NCBI GenBank assembly: GCA_036504595.1
Contig: DASXUX010000069.1
Coordinates: 1 to 64,000 of the forward strand
Origin: DASXUX01 sp036504595
GTDB taxonomy: Bacteria > Planctomycetota > SZUA-567 > H5-PLA8
Length of the DNA stretch: 64,000 nt
Reading direction: 5' to 3'
A program made the position numbers and the translations under genes. The stretch's first letter is position 1. Every line of letters begins with the position of its first letter. A model generated the notes under the pieces. The model ran no database searches. It saw nothing but the letters and a program-made list of their open reading frames with translations, and was not told the DNA's origin. Below are positions 24,603 through 34,146 of the stretch, one piece after another.

Positions 24603-27600
24603 ATGCGCGCCTTTACTACGTTTGCTCTGATTGCCCTTTTTTCGGCCCTCCCGCTTCTCGCTGGTCAACCGGCGGCTGACGCTAAGGCCAAGGGGCCGGA
24701 ACACAACGTGACGTTGGCCGAAGAGCCCGGTGTGCTGGAACTGCTGAACAAGGCGCAGAAAGCGCGGGTTCGCGCGGAAAAAGACCCGGAAGTCTGGCCG
24801 GAGTGCGTCCGATTTTACGCTGAAATTCTGAAAAAGTATCCGAACACGGTCTACCTGGATCGTTGGGAAGGCCCCGACAAGACGGATATGGCCTATAAGA
24901 ACGGCCTCTACAAATCCACGCGCGAAAAAGTGGCTGGCGACATCGCCAGTCTGCTTCCGGCGGGCCTGGCCATTTACCGCATGATCAACGACCCGGCCGC
25001 TCGGGCGATCTTCAACGATGCGCAGGAGCAACTCGACGAACGCAAGATGGAGCAGGTCGCGCAGGAGTACTATCCGACCTCCTTCGGCGATAAGGCTCTG
25101 GTGTGGCTGGCCGAAGAGGCTTTGGACCGCGGCATGCCGCGCCAAGCGCTGGTCTATCTGAAGCAGGCGCTCAAGCATCCCAACCCCAGCGTTTCAAAAC
25201 TTGGGTTGCTCGTCCGCCTGCTGCAAGCACAGGCCAGTGTGGGCGACCGCGCCGCTGCCGAAAAGACGCTGCGGGATTTGCAGGTCGCCTCTGAAGCCGC
25301 CGGCGCGGAAAAGCTCCGTGTCGGTCACGCCGAAGGCGGGGCGGCGCTGGACCTGCTGCGCGCCAGAGTGGCCAAGGCCGGCGACGGGAAAACAGACGTA
25401 AAGGTGGACGGCGCGCGTTCATGGGAGACCTACTTCGGCAACGCCGCTCATGACCGCGTGCTTCAGCCTCGGACGAGCATTGGGATTCGCAAGTGGTCGG
25501 TGCCAATCCAGAAACTGCTCTATGGGCCAACGCAAGACATCGGCCCGAAAAATCTGAGCACCGAAAACAACCAAATTCCCGATCCGACCATGAACTTCCA
25601 CCTGGTCGCCAAAGACGGGTACTTTTATCTGTGCGACAATCAGGTCTTGGCGGCGTACCCGACGGGCAATCCGCAGCCGGGCCTTACCAATGCCGGCGGA
25701 AACGTGAAGTTCCTCTATCCAACAGAGGTCAAGCCGCAAAAGCCCAATGCTGACGAAGCGCGCATTCGACGTTTCGGACGCAACGTTTCCTCTGCCATCC
25801 GGCAGCATCCCTACTTTGCGACTGTTTCCGGCGACCGGCTGTATGTGGTGCAGGGCGCGACTGCGCGCACGCAGGATCCGGACAACATGGTCTGGTTCGG
25901 GATGAACAACCAGCCGAAGCAGGATCCGAACTGGCTCGTCGCGCTGGGTTATCAGTCGGGCAAGCTGATCTGGACGCTCCAGCCCGATGCGCATTCCGAT
26001 GCGTTGAACGCTCAAGCCAAAGCCGATCAGGAATGGCTCAAGACCATTTTCTTCTGCAGCGCGCCGGTCTACGAAGGCGGCGTCCTTTACATGACCGCAG
26101 CGCAGACCAGCGGGCTCAACGAGGCCTGGGTGGCGGCGTTCGACGCCGATACTGGCCGGCTGCTCTGGCGCACCATGGTCTGCTCCGCGACGGCCTTTAG
26201 CGTCAGCGGCCCGGTGCAGCCGGACCTTGGGCTGCCGCCGGCCGTGGCCAATGGCACGGTCTATGTGGTCACGAATCTGGGCGCCGTGGCGGCGCTGGAT
26301 GCCATGAGCGGCTCGATCAAATGGCTGCGCGTATACGACCGCTTGCAGCCGGTGGACCGTATGAACCCAAATCGCGGCGGCCGGATGCTGCGCGATTTCT
26401 GGGGTCCCAATCCGCCGATCTTGCATGAGAATCTGGTGATCGCGACGCCGCAAGATTCCGAAATGCTGTACGCCTATGACATCGAGACTGGCCGGCGCGT
26501 TTGGGAGGTCTCCCGCACCGAACGCGACCAGGGCCTCAAGCACATCCTGGGGATTACGGGCAACGCGCTGGTGATCAGCGGCACCGGTGTTCATTTTTAC
26601 GAACTCAAAGGCGGTCGCGAAACCGGCGATGTCAACAATCCGATCAACTTCGACAGCCAGATCAAAGGACGCGGGCTGGTCACCGGAAACATCGTGCTGG
26701 TTCCGACGGCCGATGCGCTCGTCAGCATCGATGCCGCTATCGAAAATGGCAAACTGCGCCCAAAGGTCTACTCCTCATACAAGTGGCAACAGAAGGATGC
26801 CGAAGCGGGCAACCTGTTCATTTCCGACGACGTGCTCTACACGACCAGCGGTACGCACGTGAATGCGTTCTTCGTCTGGGAGGAAATGGAAGCCCGGCTT
26901 AAGAACCGCATTAAAGACAATCCGTCGGACTTGGCTGCTTATGGCGAGCTTGCCGACGTGTACCATAAAGTGGAACGCTTCGAGCAGGCCCTGACCCAGC
27001 TCGATGCGGGGCTGGCACTCGCCGAAAAGAGCAAGGACGAGCCGAAGGTCGCCGGCTTCCTCACCGATCTGCGCCGCCGGAAGTTCGATGTGCTGATGGC
27101 GCAGGGACAGAAACAGCAGGCAGGCGGCGGCGGAACCGCGGCCGATTTGCCCGGTGCGTATGCGTCGTTCCAGAAAGCGCTTGCCGTCGCGACTCAACCC
27201 GGCCTGCCGGAAGTGCTGCCCGTGATGGCGCTGCGCGCCATGGCCGAAATCGCGGCCGCGCGCGAGGATCTGACGCTGGCGGTCTTGCACTATCAGCAGA
27301 TCATCCGCCAATGCGGCGACGTTGTGTACGCGCACGTTCCGGGCTCTTCGACCAAGGCGCGACTCTTCGCGCAGGAACGCATTGAGGAGATCAAGCAGAA
27401 GAACGCGGCGGCCTATGCGAAGATCGAAGAGGAGGCCAAGGCCGCTCTGACCGCTGCCGCCAACGATCCCAAGCAGCTTGAAGCGGCGCTGGCCAACTAC
27501 CCGAATGCCGAGGCCAGCGGTTCAGCCTTATTGAAGCTGTCGCAACTTTCGCTCGATAAAAATCCGGACCAGGCGCGGCAATACGCGCTGCTGTTTCTCA

Positions 27601-30056
27601 GCCGCTATAGCCGCTCGCCTCAAGCCGCCACCGCCACTGCCGTGCTCGCCGTCGCCTGCGAACGTGGCAATCTGCTGAGCGCCGCCAAGGACCTGCTGCG
27701 GCGCCTGGCCTCGCGCAAGGATCTGGCCGAACAAACGCTCAGCTTTGATCCGCTGACTCCCGCCGCGACACCGCCGGCGCCCTTGAAGGCGGCAGAATGG
27801 GCCGCCAAGCGGCTGGCTGAGAACGCGTTCAAGCAGACGCCGTCCTCCGCGATTTTGTCCATGGGCGATGGCAAACTGCGGCAGGCCTGGACGCGCCCGG
27901 CCGGAGAACCCAGCATTCCACTGCAGCCGCGCGGAGTGCCGCCCCAGGACATACGCCGTTGCCTGTTCTATGTCGAGAACCGCACGGAACTGGTTGTGAT
28001 CAGCGCCGCCGAAAAAGGCCAGGAACTCTGGACGCCTCGGCCGGCGCTGCCTGCCGAGGTCATGCCCAAGCCGAACCAGCAGGAACTGGCTCGCTTCCAA
28101 TTCGTTTCGCCCAAACCTGTCGCTGCGTGGGCCGGTCCGGTGCTGCTGGTGCTCGGGTCGAAAGAAGTCGTCGCTTACGACAGCCGCGAAAAAGGCAAGG
28201 TTGTCTGGCGCAGGGAACTTAAAAACCCGATCCCCGACCAGCGCTGTTCGCTGCGCGTGAATTACGGCCGCGTGGTTCTCGGCTACCCCAGCGGCAATCT
28301 CGTCGTCCTGAATGCGATCAGCGGCGAACAGCTTTGGGAAACACAAGTGGACGGGAACCAGTTCGCGCCCGCGCCCGCGGTCGGCGAAGGCTTCGTTGCG
28401 CTGACGAGCTTGAATCCCGGCCGCATAACGCTTTTCGATCTGGAGACCGGAGCCAAGAAAGGCGCGATCGAAACGGCTCCGGGCGCCGGGCTGCCGGCGT
28501 TCCCCATCGCCCAGGGCGACCGGTTGTTCTACTCCGAAAGGACCGCGCTGAATGCTGTCGATGGCGCCACCGGCAAGCTGCTGTGGCAATACAACGCGGG
28601 CGGAGCCATCACGCGCCTGGCTGGGAACCGCGAACTGATTGTGGCGGTGGTGAACGACCGCAGTGTCATCGCCCTGAACGCCGAACAGGCTGGGGAGCCG
28701 AAGGCGTGGAGCCCTGTGCTGGAACGAGAGTCCAAAATTCGCGACGTTTACGCTGACGGCGACGACCTTTACGTTGTTGCTGGGTCTGACGGGCGCAAGT
28801 CGGAATTGCTCGCCTTCTCCGTGCGACTGGAAGGCAAGAAGTTGTGGGCCGCCGACATTTCGGCCAATCAGCTCGATTCGATTCCTGTCAATGAATGTTC
28901 TGTGGCTACCTCACACGTGGCTGTGACGCAGACGCTGTGGGACCAGACCGGCGACAAGCCCGCCGCCGTGGTCCTGATCGACCGCAAGACCGGCCTGCGC
29001 ACTTGGGCGGAGACGCTGGCCAGCGAACATCACATGCCTGATGCAGACGGCTTCATGCATCCGCCATTCACCGTGCAGCTTGCGGACGGCGGCCTGGTGA
29101 TTACCGAATCCCGCCGGCGCACGGCGTGGCTGGTTCCCGAAACGGAAAACATCGAGCAGCAGATCAGCAAACTGCAGCAGGAGTTTGCCCAGAAGCCGGA
29201 CGACCTGGACGTGCGCGGCAAGCTCGCGCTGAAGCTTTTCGAAAAAGGCGATGCCGATGCCGCCGCGCCGCATCTGGCCGCGGTGCTGGGCAGCAAACAG
29301 ATCAGCGACGAAAAGTTCGTCTCCTTCTTTGCGGAATTTGCGCGCCTGCGCCAGGAACGAGCGAAGCAGCACAAGCGCTCGTTCGTCTTTTCCAAAGTGG
29401 CCGACGGCGGCAAGCTGGATATGACTCCCGAAAGTTGGGCGGGCGTTCCGGTGACGAACATGTCTAACTGGCTTGACGTGTACTTCCCCAGCGACGACGA
29501 AACGTCGGGTGCTATCCGGAAAGACGGCTGGCGCGGGCCCGAGGATCTCTCGGTGGCCTTCCGCGGCGCGTACGATAACCAGAATCTGTATATGCTTTTT
29601 GTCGTTAAGGACGATAAGCACAAGAACGAGCAGAGCGACGGGGCGTACTGCGATGTTGGCGACAGCGTCAAGGTCGCGTTCGATATCGACCGCGACGGCG
29701 GGCTGGGCTATCGCGGGGAAGATTTTGTCGTGGGTGCGTGTTTGAATCAAGCCGGCGCGGCATTGAGCTGGCGCTGGGTGGAGCATGGCCAGTACCTGAG
29801 CGGCAACACGCCGCTGCAACCCGCGGCGCAGGTCGTTCGAAACGAGCAAACGAAGCAAACCGTCTACAAATTGACGCTGCCGCTGGCTAACCTGACGTTA
29901 AAGGCTGAGAATGCACGCAAGTTTGGTTTCTGTTTCATGGTCAATGACCAGGACGACGGGGCAACGGTTGGCAAGAGTATAGGCTCGAGCCCCGGGCTGA
30001 TCGGGTCGCCGTGGCCGGCGCTGTTTGCCGAAGGCGTTTTGCAGGAGAAGCAGTAA
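24603..30056 (+). CDS. giant secreted PQQ-propeller, TPR and CBM9-like protein
   Basis: 1817 aa from ATG 24603, where a signal peptide begins (MRAFTTFALIALFSALPLLA). Order: a TPR-like helical region (about 45-270), a PQQ-type propeller (about 280-770; VAAFDADTGRLLWRT, VAALDAMSGSIKWLRVYD), a second TPR-rich region (about 780-1060), a second propeller (about 1085-1500; NAVDGATGKLLWQYNAGG), a short TPR-like linker, and a C-terminal domain resembling family 9 carbohydrate-binding/DOMON-like modules (about 1600-1817; AYDNQNLYMLFVVKDD, GDSVKVAFDIDRDG). It is probably a periplasmic or surface scaffold that binds ligand or polysaccharide. It is followed after 60 bases by moxR and likely leads that operon. 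Confidence 0.85.
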   Translation: MRAFTTFALIALFSALPLLAGQPAADAKAKGPEHNVTLAEEPGVLELLNKAQKARVRAEKDPEVWPECVRFYAEILKKYPNTVYLDRWEGPDKTDMAYKNGLYKSTREKVAGDIASLLPAGLAIYRMINDPAARAIFNDAQEQLDERKMEQVAQEYYPTSFGDKALVWLAEEALDRGMPRQALVYLKQALKHPNPSVSKLGLLVRLLQAQASVGDRAAAEKTLRDLQVASEAAGAEKLRVGHAEGGAALDLLRARVAKAGDGKTDVKVDGARSWETYFGNAAHDRVLQPRTSIGIRKWSVPIQKLLYGPTQDIGPKNLSTENNQIPDPTMNFHLVAKDGYFYLCDNQVLAAYPTGNPQPGLTNAGGNVKFLYPTEVKPQKPNADEARIRRFGRNVSSAIRQHPYFATVSGDRLYVVQGATARTQDPDNMVWFGMNNQPKQDPNWLVALGYQSGKLIWTLQPDAHSDALNAQAKADQEWLKTIFFCSAPVYEGGVLYMTAAQTSGLNEAWVAAFDADTGRLLWRTMVCSATAFSVSGPVQPDLGLPPAVANGTVYVVTNLGAVAALDAMSGSIKWLRVYDRLQPVDRMNPNRGGRMLRDFWGPNPPILHENLVIATPQDSEMLYAYDIETGRRVWEVSRTERDQGLKHILGITGNALVISGTGVHFYELKGGRETGDVNNPINFDSQIKGRGLVTGNIVLVPTADALVSIDAAIENGKLRPKVYSSYKWQQKDAEAGNLFISDDVLYTTSGTHVNAFFVWEEMEARLKNRIKDNPSDLAAYGELADVYHKVERFEQALTQLDAGLALAEKSKDEPKVAGFLTDLRRRKFDVLMAQGQKQQAGGGGTAADLPGAYASFQKALAVATQPGLPEVLPVMALRAMAEIAAAREDLTLAVLHYQQIIRQCGDVVYAHVPGSSTKARLFAQERIEEIKQKNAAAYAKIEEEAKAALTAAANDPKQLEAALANYPNAEASGSALLKLSQLSLDKNPDQARQYALLFLSRYSRSPQAATATAVLAVACERGNLLSAAKDLLRRLASRKDLAEQTLSFDPLTPAATPPAPLKAAEWAAKRLAENAFKQTPSSAILSMGDGKLRQAWTRPAGEPSIPLQPRGVPPQDIRRCLFYVENRTELVVISAAEKGQELWTPRPALPAEVMPKPNQQELARFQFVSPKPVAAWAGPVLLVLGSKEVVAYDSREKGKVVWRRELKNPIPDQRCSLRVNYGRVVLGYPSGNLVVLNAISGEQLWETQVDGNQFAPAPAVGEGFVALTSLNPGRITLFDLETGAKKGAIETAPGAGLPAFPIAQGDRLFYSERTALNAVDGATGKLLWQYNAGGAITRLAGNRELIVAVVNDRSVIALNAEQAGEPKAWSPVLERESKIRDVYADGDDLYVVAGSDGRKSELLAFSVRLEGKKLWAADISANQLDSIPVNECSVATSHVAVTQTLWDQTGDKPAAVVLIDRKTGLRTWAETLASEHHMPDADGFMHPPFTVQLADGGLVITESRRRTAWLVPETENIEQQISKLQQEFAQKPDDLDVRGKLALKLFEKGDADAAAPHLAAVLGSKQISDEKFVSFFAEFARLRQERAKQHKRSFVFSKVADGGKLDMTPESWAGVPVTNMSNWLDVYFPSDDETSGAIRKDGWRGPEDLSVAFRGAYDNQNLYMLFVVKDDKHKNEQSDGAYCDVGDSVKVAFDIDRDGGLGYRGEDFVVGACLNQAGAALSWRWVEHGQYLSGNTPLQPAAQVVRNEQTKQTVYKLTLPLANLTLKAENARKFGFCFMVNDQDDGATVGKSIGSSPGLIGSPWPALFAEGVLQEKQ

Positions 30057-30116
30057 GATGTGTACCGGCCGGCGAGACGCCGACGGTACGGACAATACTC
30101 GAGGAGAGATGCGTTC

Positions 30117-31193
30117 ATGTCAGATGCGCCCTTGGAAAAAACCGAGAAGGACCTGGAGGCCGTCGAGAAGCTCACCGCCAGTTACCGGCAGATCAAGTCC
30201 GAACTGGGCAAGGTGATTGTCGGCCAGACCAGCGTCGTCGATGAGCTGCTGATTGCGATCTTCGCGCGCGGCCACTGCATGCTGGAAGGCGTGCCGGGCC
30301 TGGCCAAGACGCTGCTCATCAGCACGCTGTCTGAAACGCTGAGCCTGAAGTTCAACCGCATCCAGTTCACGCCCGACTTGATGCCGTCCGACATCACGGG
30401 GACGGAGGTGATCCAGGAGAACCGGGCCACCGGCGTGCGCGAATTCAAGTTCATACCCGGTCCCCTCTTCGCGAACGTGATTCTGGCCGACGAAATCAAC
30501 CGCACGCCGCCCAAGACGCAAGCCGCCTTGCTGGAAGCGATGCAGGAACACCAGGTCACGACCGGCGGCATCCGGCGCAAGCTGGAAGATCCATTCTTCG
30601 TCCTGGCGACGCAGAACCCCATCGAGCAAGAAGGCACGTATCCGCTGCCCGAAGCCCAGCTCGACCGTTTCATGTTCAAGATCTTGGTCGATTATCCGAC
30701 CGAACAGGAAGAGTTTGAGATCGTGCGTATGACAACCGCGCCGTTCAAGCCGCAATTGGACAAAACGCTTTCATCCGCCGAGATCAACGAGCTTCAAGAG
30801 ATCGTGCGCCGCGTTCCGGTTTCGGAACATGTCATCCGCTACGCGATGAAGCTCGTTCGCCTCACGCGCGTCAGCAAGGGCGATACGCCGCCGTTCATCC
30901 AGGAAAACGTGAGTTGGGGTGCGGGACCGCGCGCGAGCCAGTATTTGATCCTCGGCGGCAAAGCGCGCGCCGTGCTGCAAGGGCGCTACTACGTTTCGAC
31001 CGAAGACATCGCCGCGGTTGCGCTGCCGACGCTGCGCCACCGCATCATCACCAACTTTAACGCCGAAGCTGAAGGCATCACCAGCGACAAGATCATCAAG
31101 CAACTGCTGGAATACGTCCCGCGTCAGGAAAGCGCCGCGCTGGCCGACCCGCGCATGGCCGTGGTTACGGGGACGGAAGTCAGTAAGCAGTAG
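30117..31193 (+). CDS. MoxR family AAA+ ATPase
   Basis: 358 aa from ATG 30117, with GAGGAGAG six bases upstream. The AAA+ motifs are EGVPGLAKT (Walker A variant, about 57-65), VILADEINRTPPKTQ (Walker B, about 122-136), LATQNPIEQEGTYPLPEAQLDRF (sensor 1 and arginine finger region), and a C-terminal lid. MoxR ATPases act as chaperones for metal loading or maturation of partner complexes and are typically encoded with DUF58 and VWA proteins, as here. The DUF58 partner gene lies 2 kb further downstream, after an accessory block. Confidence 0.95.
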   Translation: MSDAPLEKTEKDLEAVEKLTASYRQIKSELGKVIVGQTSVVDELLIAIFARGHCMLEGVPGLAKTLLISTLSETLSLKFNRIQFTPDLMPSDITGTEVIQENRATGVREFKFIPGPLFANVILADEINRTPPKTQAALLEAMQEHQVTTGGIRRKLEDPFFVLATQNPIEQEGTYPLPEAQLDRFMFKILVDYPTEQEEFEIVRMTTAPFKPQLDKTLSSAEINELQEIVRRVPVSEHVIRYAMKLVRLTRVSKGDTPPFIQENVSWGAGPRASQYLILGGKARAVLQGRYYVSTEDIAAVALPTLRHRIITNFNAEAEGITSDKIIKQLLEYVPRQESAALADPRMAVVTGTEVSKQ

Positions 31194-31257
31194 ACAGTAG
31201 GCAGGAGGCAGGAGGCAGGAACGGCAACGGCAGGACGGGTGGACGCTCGTTGGAACC

Positions 31258-31932
31258 ATGGCGAGAACGAAAGGACATGCTCGGAAAGTGCAGGATGCGC
31301 CGGCGCCGTACGGTACGGCGACGCACGTCGCCACGACCGTTGCGATGCCATTTTCGGTGCTGGGGGTAGGGGAACGCTGGATGCAGAAGCTGCAGAAGCG
31401 AGCGAAAGCTCTCAGCAGCGCCCTGAAGCGCGCCAAGATTCCCCACGCGGTCGTGGGCGGGATGGCTGTTGCTGCGCATGTTGCGCGTGTGGATGAGGCG
31501 GCGGAGCGAGGCACGAAGGATATCGACATTCTCCTGAATCGCGCGGACTTCGAGCGCGCGCGGGATGTGCTGAAGACTGCGGGCTTTGTTTTCCAGCAGG
31601 GCGCGGGGATCGACGCGTTTGTGCCCAAAGGCGCGGGGTTTCGAGAGGCTGTTCACATCGTCTGGACTGGCGAGAAGTTGCGCGCTGATACGCTGTTACC
31701 CGCGCCGGCACTGGGAGAGACCTTTCCGTCACCACGGGGATTTGAATGTGTCAATCTACGCGACCTTGTGGTGATAAAACTGACGGCGTACAGACTGAAG
31801 GACCAAGTGCACATTCAGGATTTGCTCGACCTCGGTCTCATCACGGCAGAAATCGAGACGTCGCTGCAACCAGAATTGCGCATGCGGCTCCAGCAAGTGA
31901 AGGAGCAGACGGAGCGCGAGAAACCGGATTGA
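31258..31932 (+). CDS. nucleotidyltransferase-fold protein (AbiEii/DUF6036-like)
   Basis: 224 aa. HAVVGGMAVAAH and KDIDILLNRADFERAR (about 61-97) give the GG...DxD pattern of the polymerase-beta-type nucleotidyltransferase fold, as in minimal nucleotidyltransferase and AbiEii-like toxins. FECVNLRDLVVIKLTAYRLKD is the conserved follow-on segment. A later ATG at 31345 would remove an odd N-terminus and is possible. It may be a stand-alone toxin or defence gene, as no AbiEi partner is adjacent. It lies between moxR and the DUF58 gene. Confidence 0.72.
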   Translation: MARTKGHARKVQDAPAPYGTATHVATTVAMPFSVLGVGERWMQKLQKRAKALSSALKRAKIPHAVVGGMAVAAHVARVDEAAERGTKDIDILLNRADFERARDVLKTAGFVFQQGAGIDAFVPKGAGFREAVHIVWTGEKLRADTLLPAPALGETFPSPRGFECVNLRDLVVIKLTAYRLKDQVHIQDLLDLGLITAEIETSLQPELRMRLQQVKEQTEREKPD

Positions 31933-31935
31933 CGC

Positions 31936-32337
31936 ATGAATGTGGCGCAACCTACAGCTCCGCATTTGGGAAAGGCGCGCCCGCGCTGGCGGCTGCGGTT
32001 TTCGTTGGCGACGCTGGTGCTGGTGACGATGTTGGCGGGGACGGTGCTGGGTTGGTGGTTCGAAGCGCAGCGGCGGGACCGCATGCAGGTGGAACTGGAG
32101 CAGACGAAGGACGAACTGGAGTACGAACGCAAACGGGCGGCGGCGATACAGAAAGCAATGGACGAGTACTGTGCGCTCGTCGCAAGAGTCGTGCGGCTGC
32201 AATCGAATCCGCCTGGCGGCTCTACGGCGGACTGCGAGGCGGAGGTGCGGAGTCTGCTGAAGGAGATCGACAGCCTGAAGTTGGACAACAAATGTCTGCG
32301 CTCGGCGAACGCTGGAGAGGAAAAGAGTTCTCGATAG
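31936..32337 (+). CDS. single-pass membrane coiled-coil protein
   Basis: 133 aa, starting three bases after the previous stop. A basic N-terminus leads to RFSLATLVLVTMLAGTVLG (about 21-39), the same anchor type as the protein encoded at 10851-11432. A coiled coil then covers about 50-80 (QVELEQTKDELEYERKRAA) and a second helix about 104-120. The function is unknown. It may be co-transcribed with the nucleotidyltransferase. Confidence 0.65.
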   Translation: MNVAQPTAPHLGKARPRWRLRFSLATLVLVTMLAGTVLGWWFEAQRRDRMQVELEQTKDELEYERKRAAAIQKAMDEYCALVARVVRLQSNPPGGSTADCEAEVRSLLKEIDSLKLDNKCLRSANAGEEKSSR

Positions 32338-32435
32338 ATGCCCACTGACCTCCAAATATCTCGACCCCCACACAGCCGCGCGGTAAACTCTGGCCAAAGG
32401 CAGTCAGCGCATGAGCGGAGGCAGAGGGCGAGGCC

Positions 32436-32693
32436 ATGAAGAAGAAGGCGACAAAGAGAACGATCAGGCATGCGGAGCATACCTACACGGTGATCCTGGA
32501 GCCCGAAGACGTCGGCGGGTACAGTGCTTACTGCCCGGCGCTGCCAGGCTGTTACTCACAGGGGGAGACTTTGGCCGAAGCGACGCGCAACATCCAGGAA
32601 GCCGTCGATCTTTACTGTGAGACATTACTAGAAGACGGTAAGCCTCTGCCAGAAGATAAGGTCGTGGTGCGCCAGGTTGTCGCATCAGTATGA
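32436..32693 (+). CDS. hicB: HicB-family antitoxin (first copy)
   Basis: An 85-aa partial RNase-H-fold HicB: YTVILEPEDVGGYSAYCPAL, then PGCYSQGETLAEATRNIQEA. A lysine/arginine-rich N-terminus replaces the usual start, and no C-terminal DNA-binding domain is present. The stop overlaps the start of hicA by four bases (ATGA at 32690-32693). It should bind and neutralise HicA. Confidence 0.87.
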   Translation: MKKKATKRTIRHAEHTYTVILEPEDVGGYSAYCPALPGCYSQGETLAEATRNIQEAVDLYCETLLEDGKPLPEDKVVVRQVVASV

Positions 32694-32917
32694 GCGGCCG
32701 CCTGCGACAAGTCACGGCGGATGAGGCCGCGCGCGTTGCTCGCATGCTTGGGTTCGTGCTTGCGCGACAGAAGGGGAGCCACGCGAGCTACAAGCGCGCC
32801 GCGGACCAGAGACTTGTTGTCATTCCGATGCATCGAGGCAATCTCAAGCCTGGCACGTTGCACAGGATACTGAAAGATTTGAATTTGAGCCCCGACGAAT
32901 TTGCGGAGCTGCTTTGA
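32690..32917 (+). CDS. hicA: HicA-family mRNA interferase toxin
   Basis: A 75-aa double-stranded-RNA-binding-fold toxin: GFVLARQKGSHASYKR with the catalytic His (residue 31), then VVIPMHRGNLKPGTLHRIL. All family landmarks are present, so it is likely active. It is coupled to the upstream hicB by ATGA and followed by a second hicB. The usual bacterial order is either hicA-hicB or hicB-hicA; here one toxin gene lies between two antitoxin genes. Confidence 0.9.
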   Translation: MSGRLRQVTADEAARVARMLGFVLARQKGSHASYKRAADQRLVVIPMHRGNLKPGTLHRILKDLNLSPDEFAELL

Positions 32918-32937
32918 CTGTGCCGAGGAAGAAGGCG

Positions 32938-33192
32938 ATGAAGAAGAAGGGGCAGAAGAAAACGGTCAGGCACGCGGCGCATAGCTACACGGTGATCCTG
33001 GAGTCCGACGAGGGCGGCTACCACGCCTTCTGCCCCGCGCTATCGGGCTGTCATACTTGCGGGGATACGTTGGAGGATGCGCTGGAGAACATTCGCGACG
33101 CCGTGCGCTTATACTGCAAAAGCCTGCGTGCACGTAGCGAGCGTCTGCCCGAGGAGAATTACATCATCACGTGGGTGAGAGTTTCCGTTTAA
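32938..33192 (+). CDS. hicB: HicB-family antitoxin (second copy)
   Basis: 84 aa from ATG 32938, with GAGGAAGAAGG upstream; a TTG start overlapping hicA at 32914 would add eight residues. It is clearly paralogous to the first copy: the same MKKK start, then RHAAHSYTVILESDEGGYHA and LSGCHTCGDTLEDALENIRD. Divergence is substantial, so the duplication is not recent. It could neutralise the same HicA or be left over from a second pair whose toxin was lost. Confidence 0.85.
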   Translation: MKKKGQKKTVRHAAHSYTVILESDEGGYHAFCPALSGCHTCGDTLEDALENIRDAVRLYCKSLRARSERLPEENYIITWVRVSV

Positions 33193-33205
33193 TTTCGCAG
33201 GGTAG

Positions 33206-33240
33206 TCAAGAGCCAGGAGCGAAGAGCCAAGAGCCGCTAA
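33206..33240. repeat. word-like simple spacer (AAGAGCCAAGAGCC type)
   Basis: Imperfect copies of a 7-8-base word (AAGAGCCA, GGAGCGA, AAGAGCC) fill the gap up to the start codon of the DUF58 gene. Confidence 0.6.
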
Positions 33241-34146
33241 ATGCCCACTGAACTGTCCAAATACCTCGACCCCAAGACGCTGACGAAGATCAACAATCTT
33301 GATCTGAAGGCGCGCTTGATCGTCGAAGGCTATATCTCCGGCCAGCACAAGTCGCCGTACCACGGCTTCAGCGTCGAATTCGCCGAGCACCGGGAGTATT
33401 CGCCGGGCGACGACCTGAAGCATCTGGACTGGCGGGTGTTTGCGAAGTCGGATCGTTTCTACATCAAGCAGTACGAAGAAGAAACGAATCTGCGCAGCTA
33501 TATCCTGCTGGATACCAGCGAGTCGATGAAGTACGCCTCGCCGGGAAACATCTCCAAGCTGGAATACGCCAGCTACATCGCCGCCAGCCTTTCTTATATG
33601 CTTATCCGCCAGCAGGACTCGGTCGGCATGGTGCTCTTTGACAGCAAGATCAAGAAGTTCGTGCCAGCTTCGGCATCGCCGGCGCATCTGCGGCTGCTGC
33701 TGCATGAATTGGGGCAGATTGTCCCCGAGCAGCGAACAGACACCGGCGGCATCTTCCACGACCTGGCCGAACGCATTAAGCGCAAAGGCCTGGTCGTGAT
33801 TCTTTCGGACCTGTTCGACGATCCGGAAAAACTGCTCTTTGGTTTGCAGCATTTCCGGCATAAGCGGCACGAATGCATCGTCTTTCAGATCCTGGATGAT
33901 TTCGAGAGCGGCTTCCCGTTTGACAGCATGACGCTTTTCGACGGCTACGAAGGCTGGCAGGAATTGCTCTGCGACCCGCGGTCGCTGCGCAAAGGCTACA
34001 TGGAAGAATACACGACGTTTACGGAGAAGATGAAGCGCGGGTGCCGCAACAACAAGATCGACTTCGTGCCGGTGAACACGAAGCATCCGCTGGACGTGGT
34101 GCTGAGCGCGTACTTGGCCACGAGGGCCAACTTTAGACAGAAGTGA
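33241..34146 (+). CDS. DUF58 / VWA-like protein, MoxR partner
   Basis: A 301-aa DUF58 protein. The signature region is FAEHREYSPGDDLKHLDWRV and FYIKQYEEE (about 46-80), then a VWA-like metal-site start LLDTSESM (about 88-95). DUF58 proteins work with MoxR ATPases and BatA-like membrane proteins in envelope or maturation complexes. It precedes the BatA-like gene by 75 bases of simple spacer. No membrane segment is visible, so it is probably cytoplasmic. Confidence 0.92.
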   Translation: MPTELSKYLDPKTLTKINNLDLKARLIVEGYISGQHKSPYHGFSVEFAEHREYSPGDDLKHLDWRVFAKSDRFYIKQYEEETNLRSYILLDTSESMKYASPGNISKLEYASYIAASLSYMLIRQQDSVGMVLFDSKIKKFVPASASPAHLRLLLHELGQIVPEQRTDTGGIFHDLAERIKRKGLVVILSDLFDDPEKLLFGLQHFRHKRHECIVFQILDDFESGFPFDSMTLFDGYEGWQELLCDPRSLRKGYMEEYTTFTEKMKRGCRNNKIDFVPVNTKHPLDVVLSAYLATRANFRQK

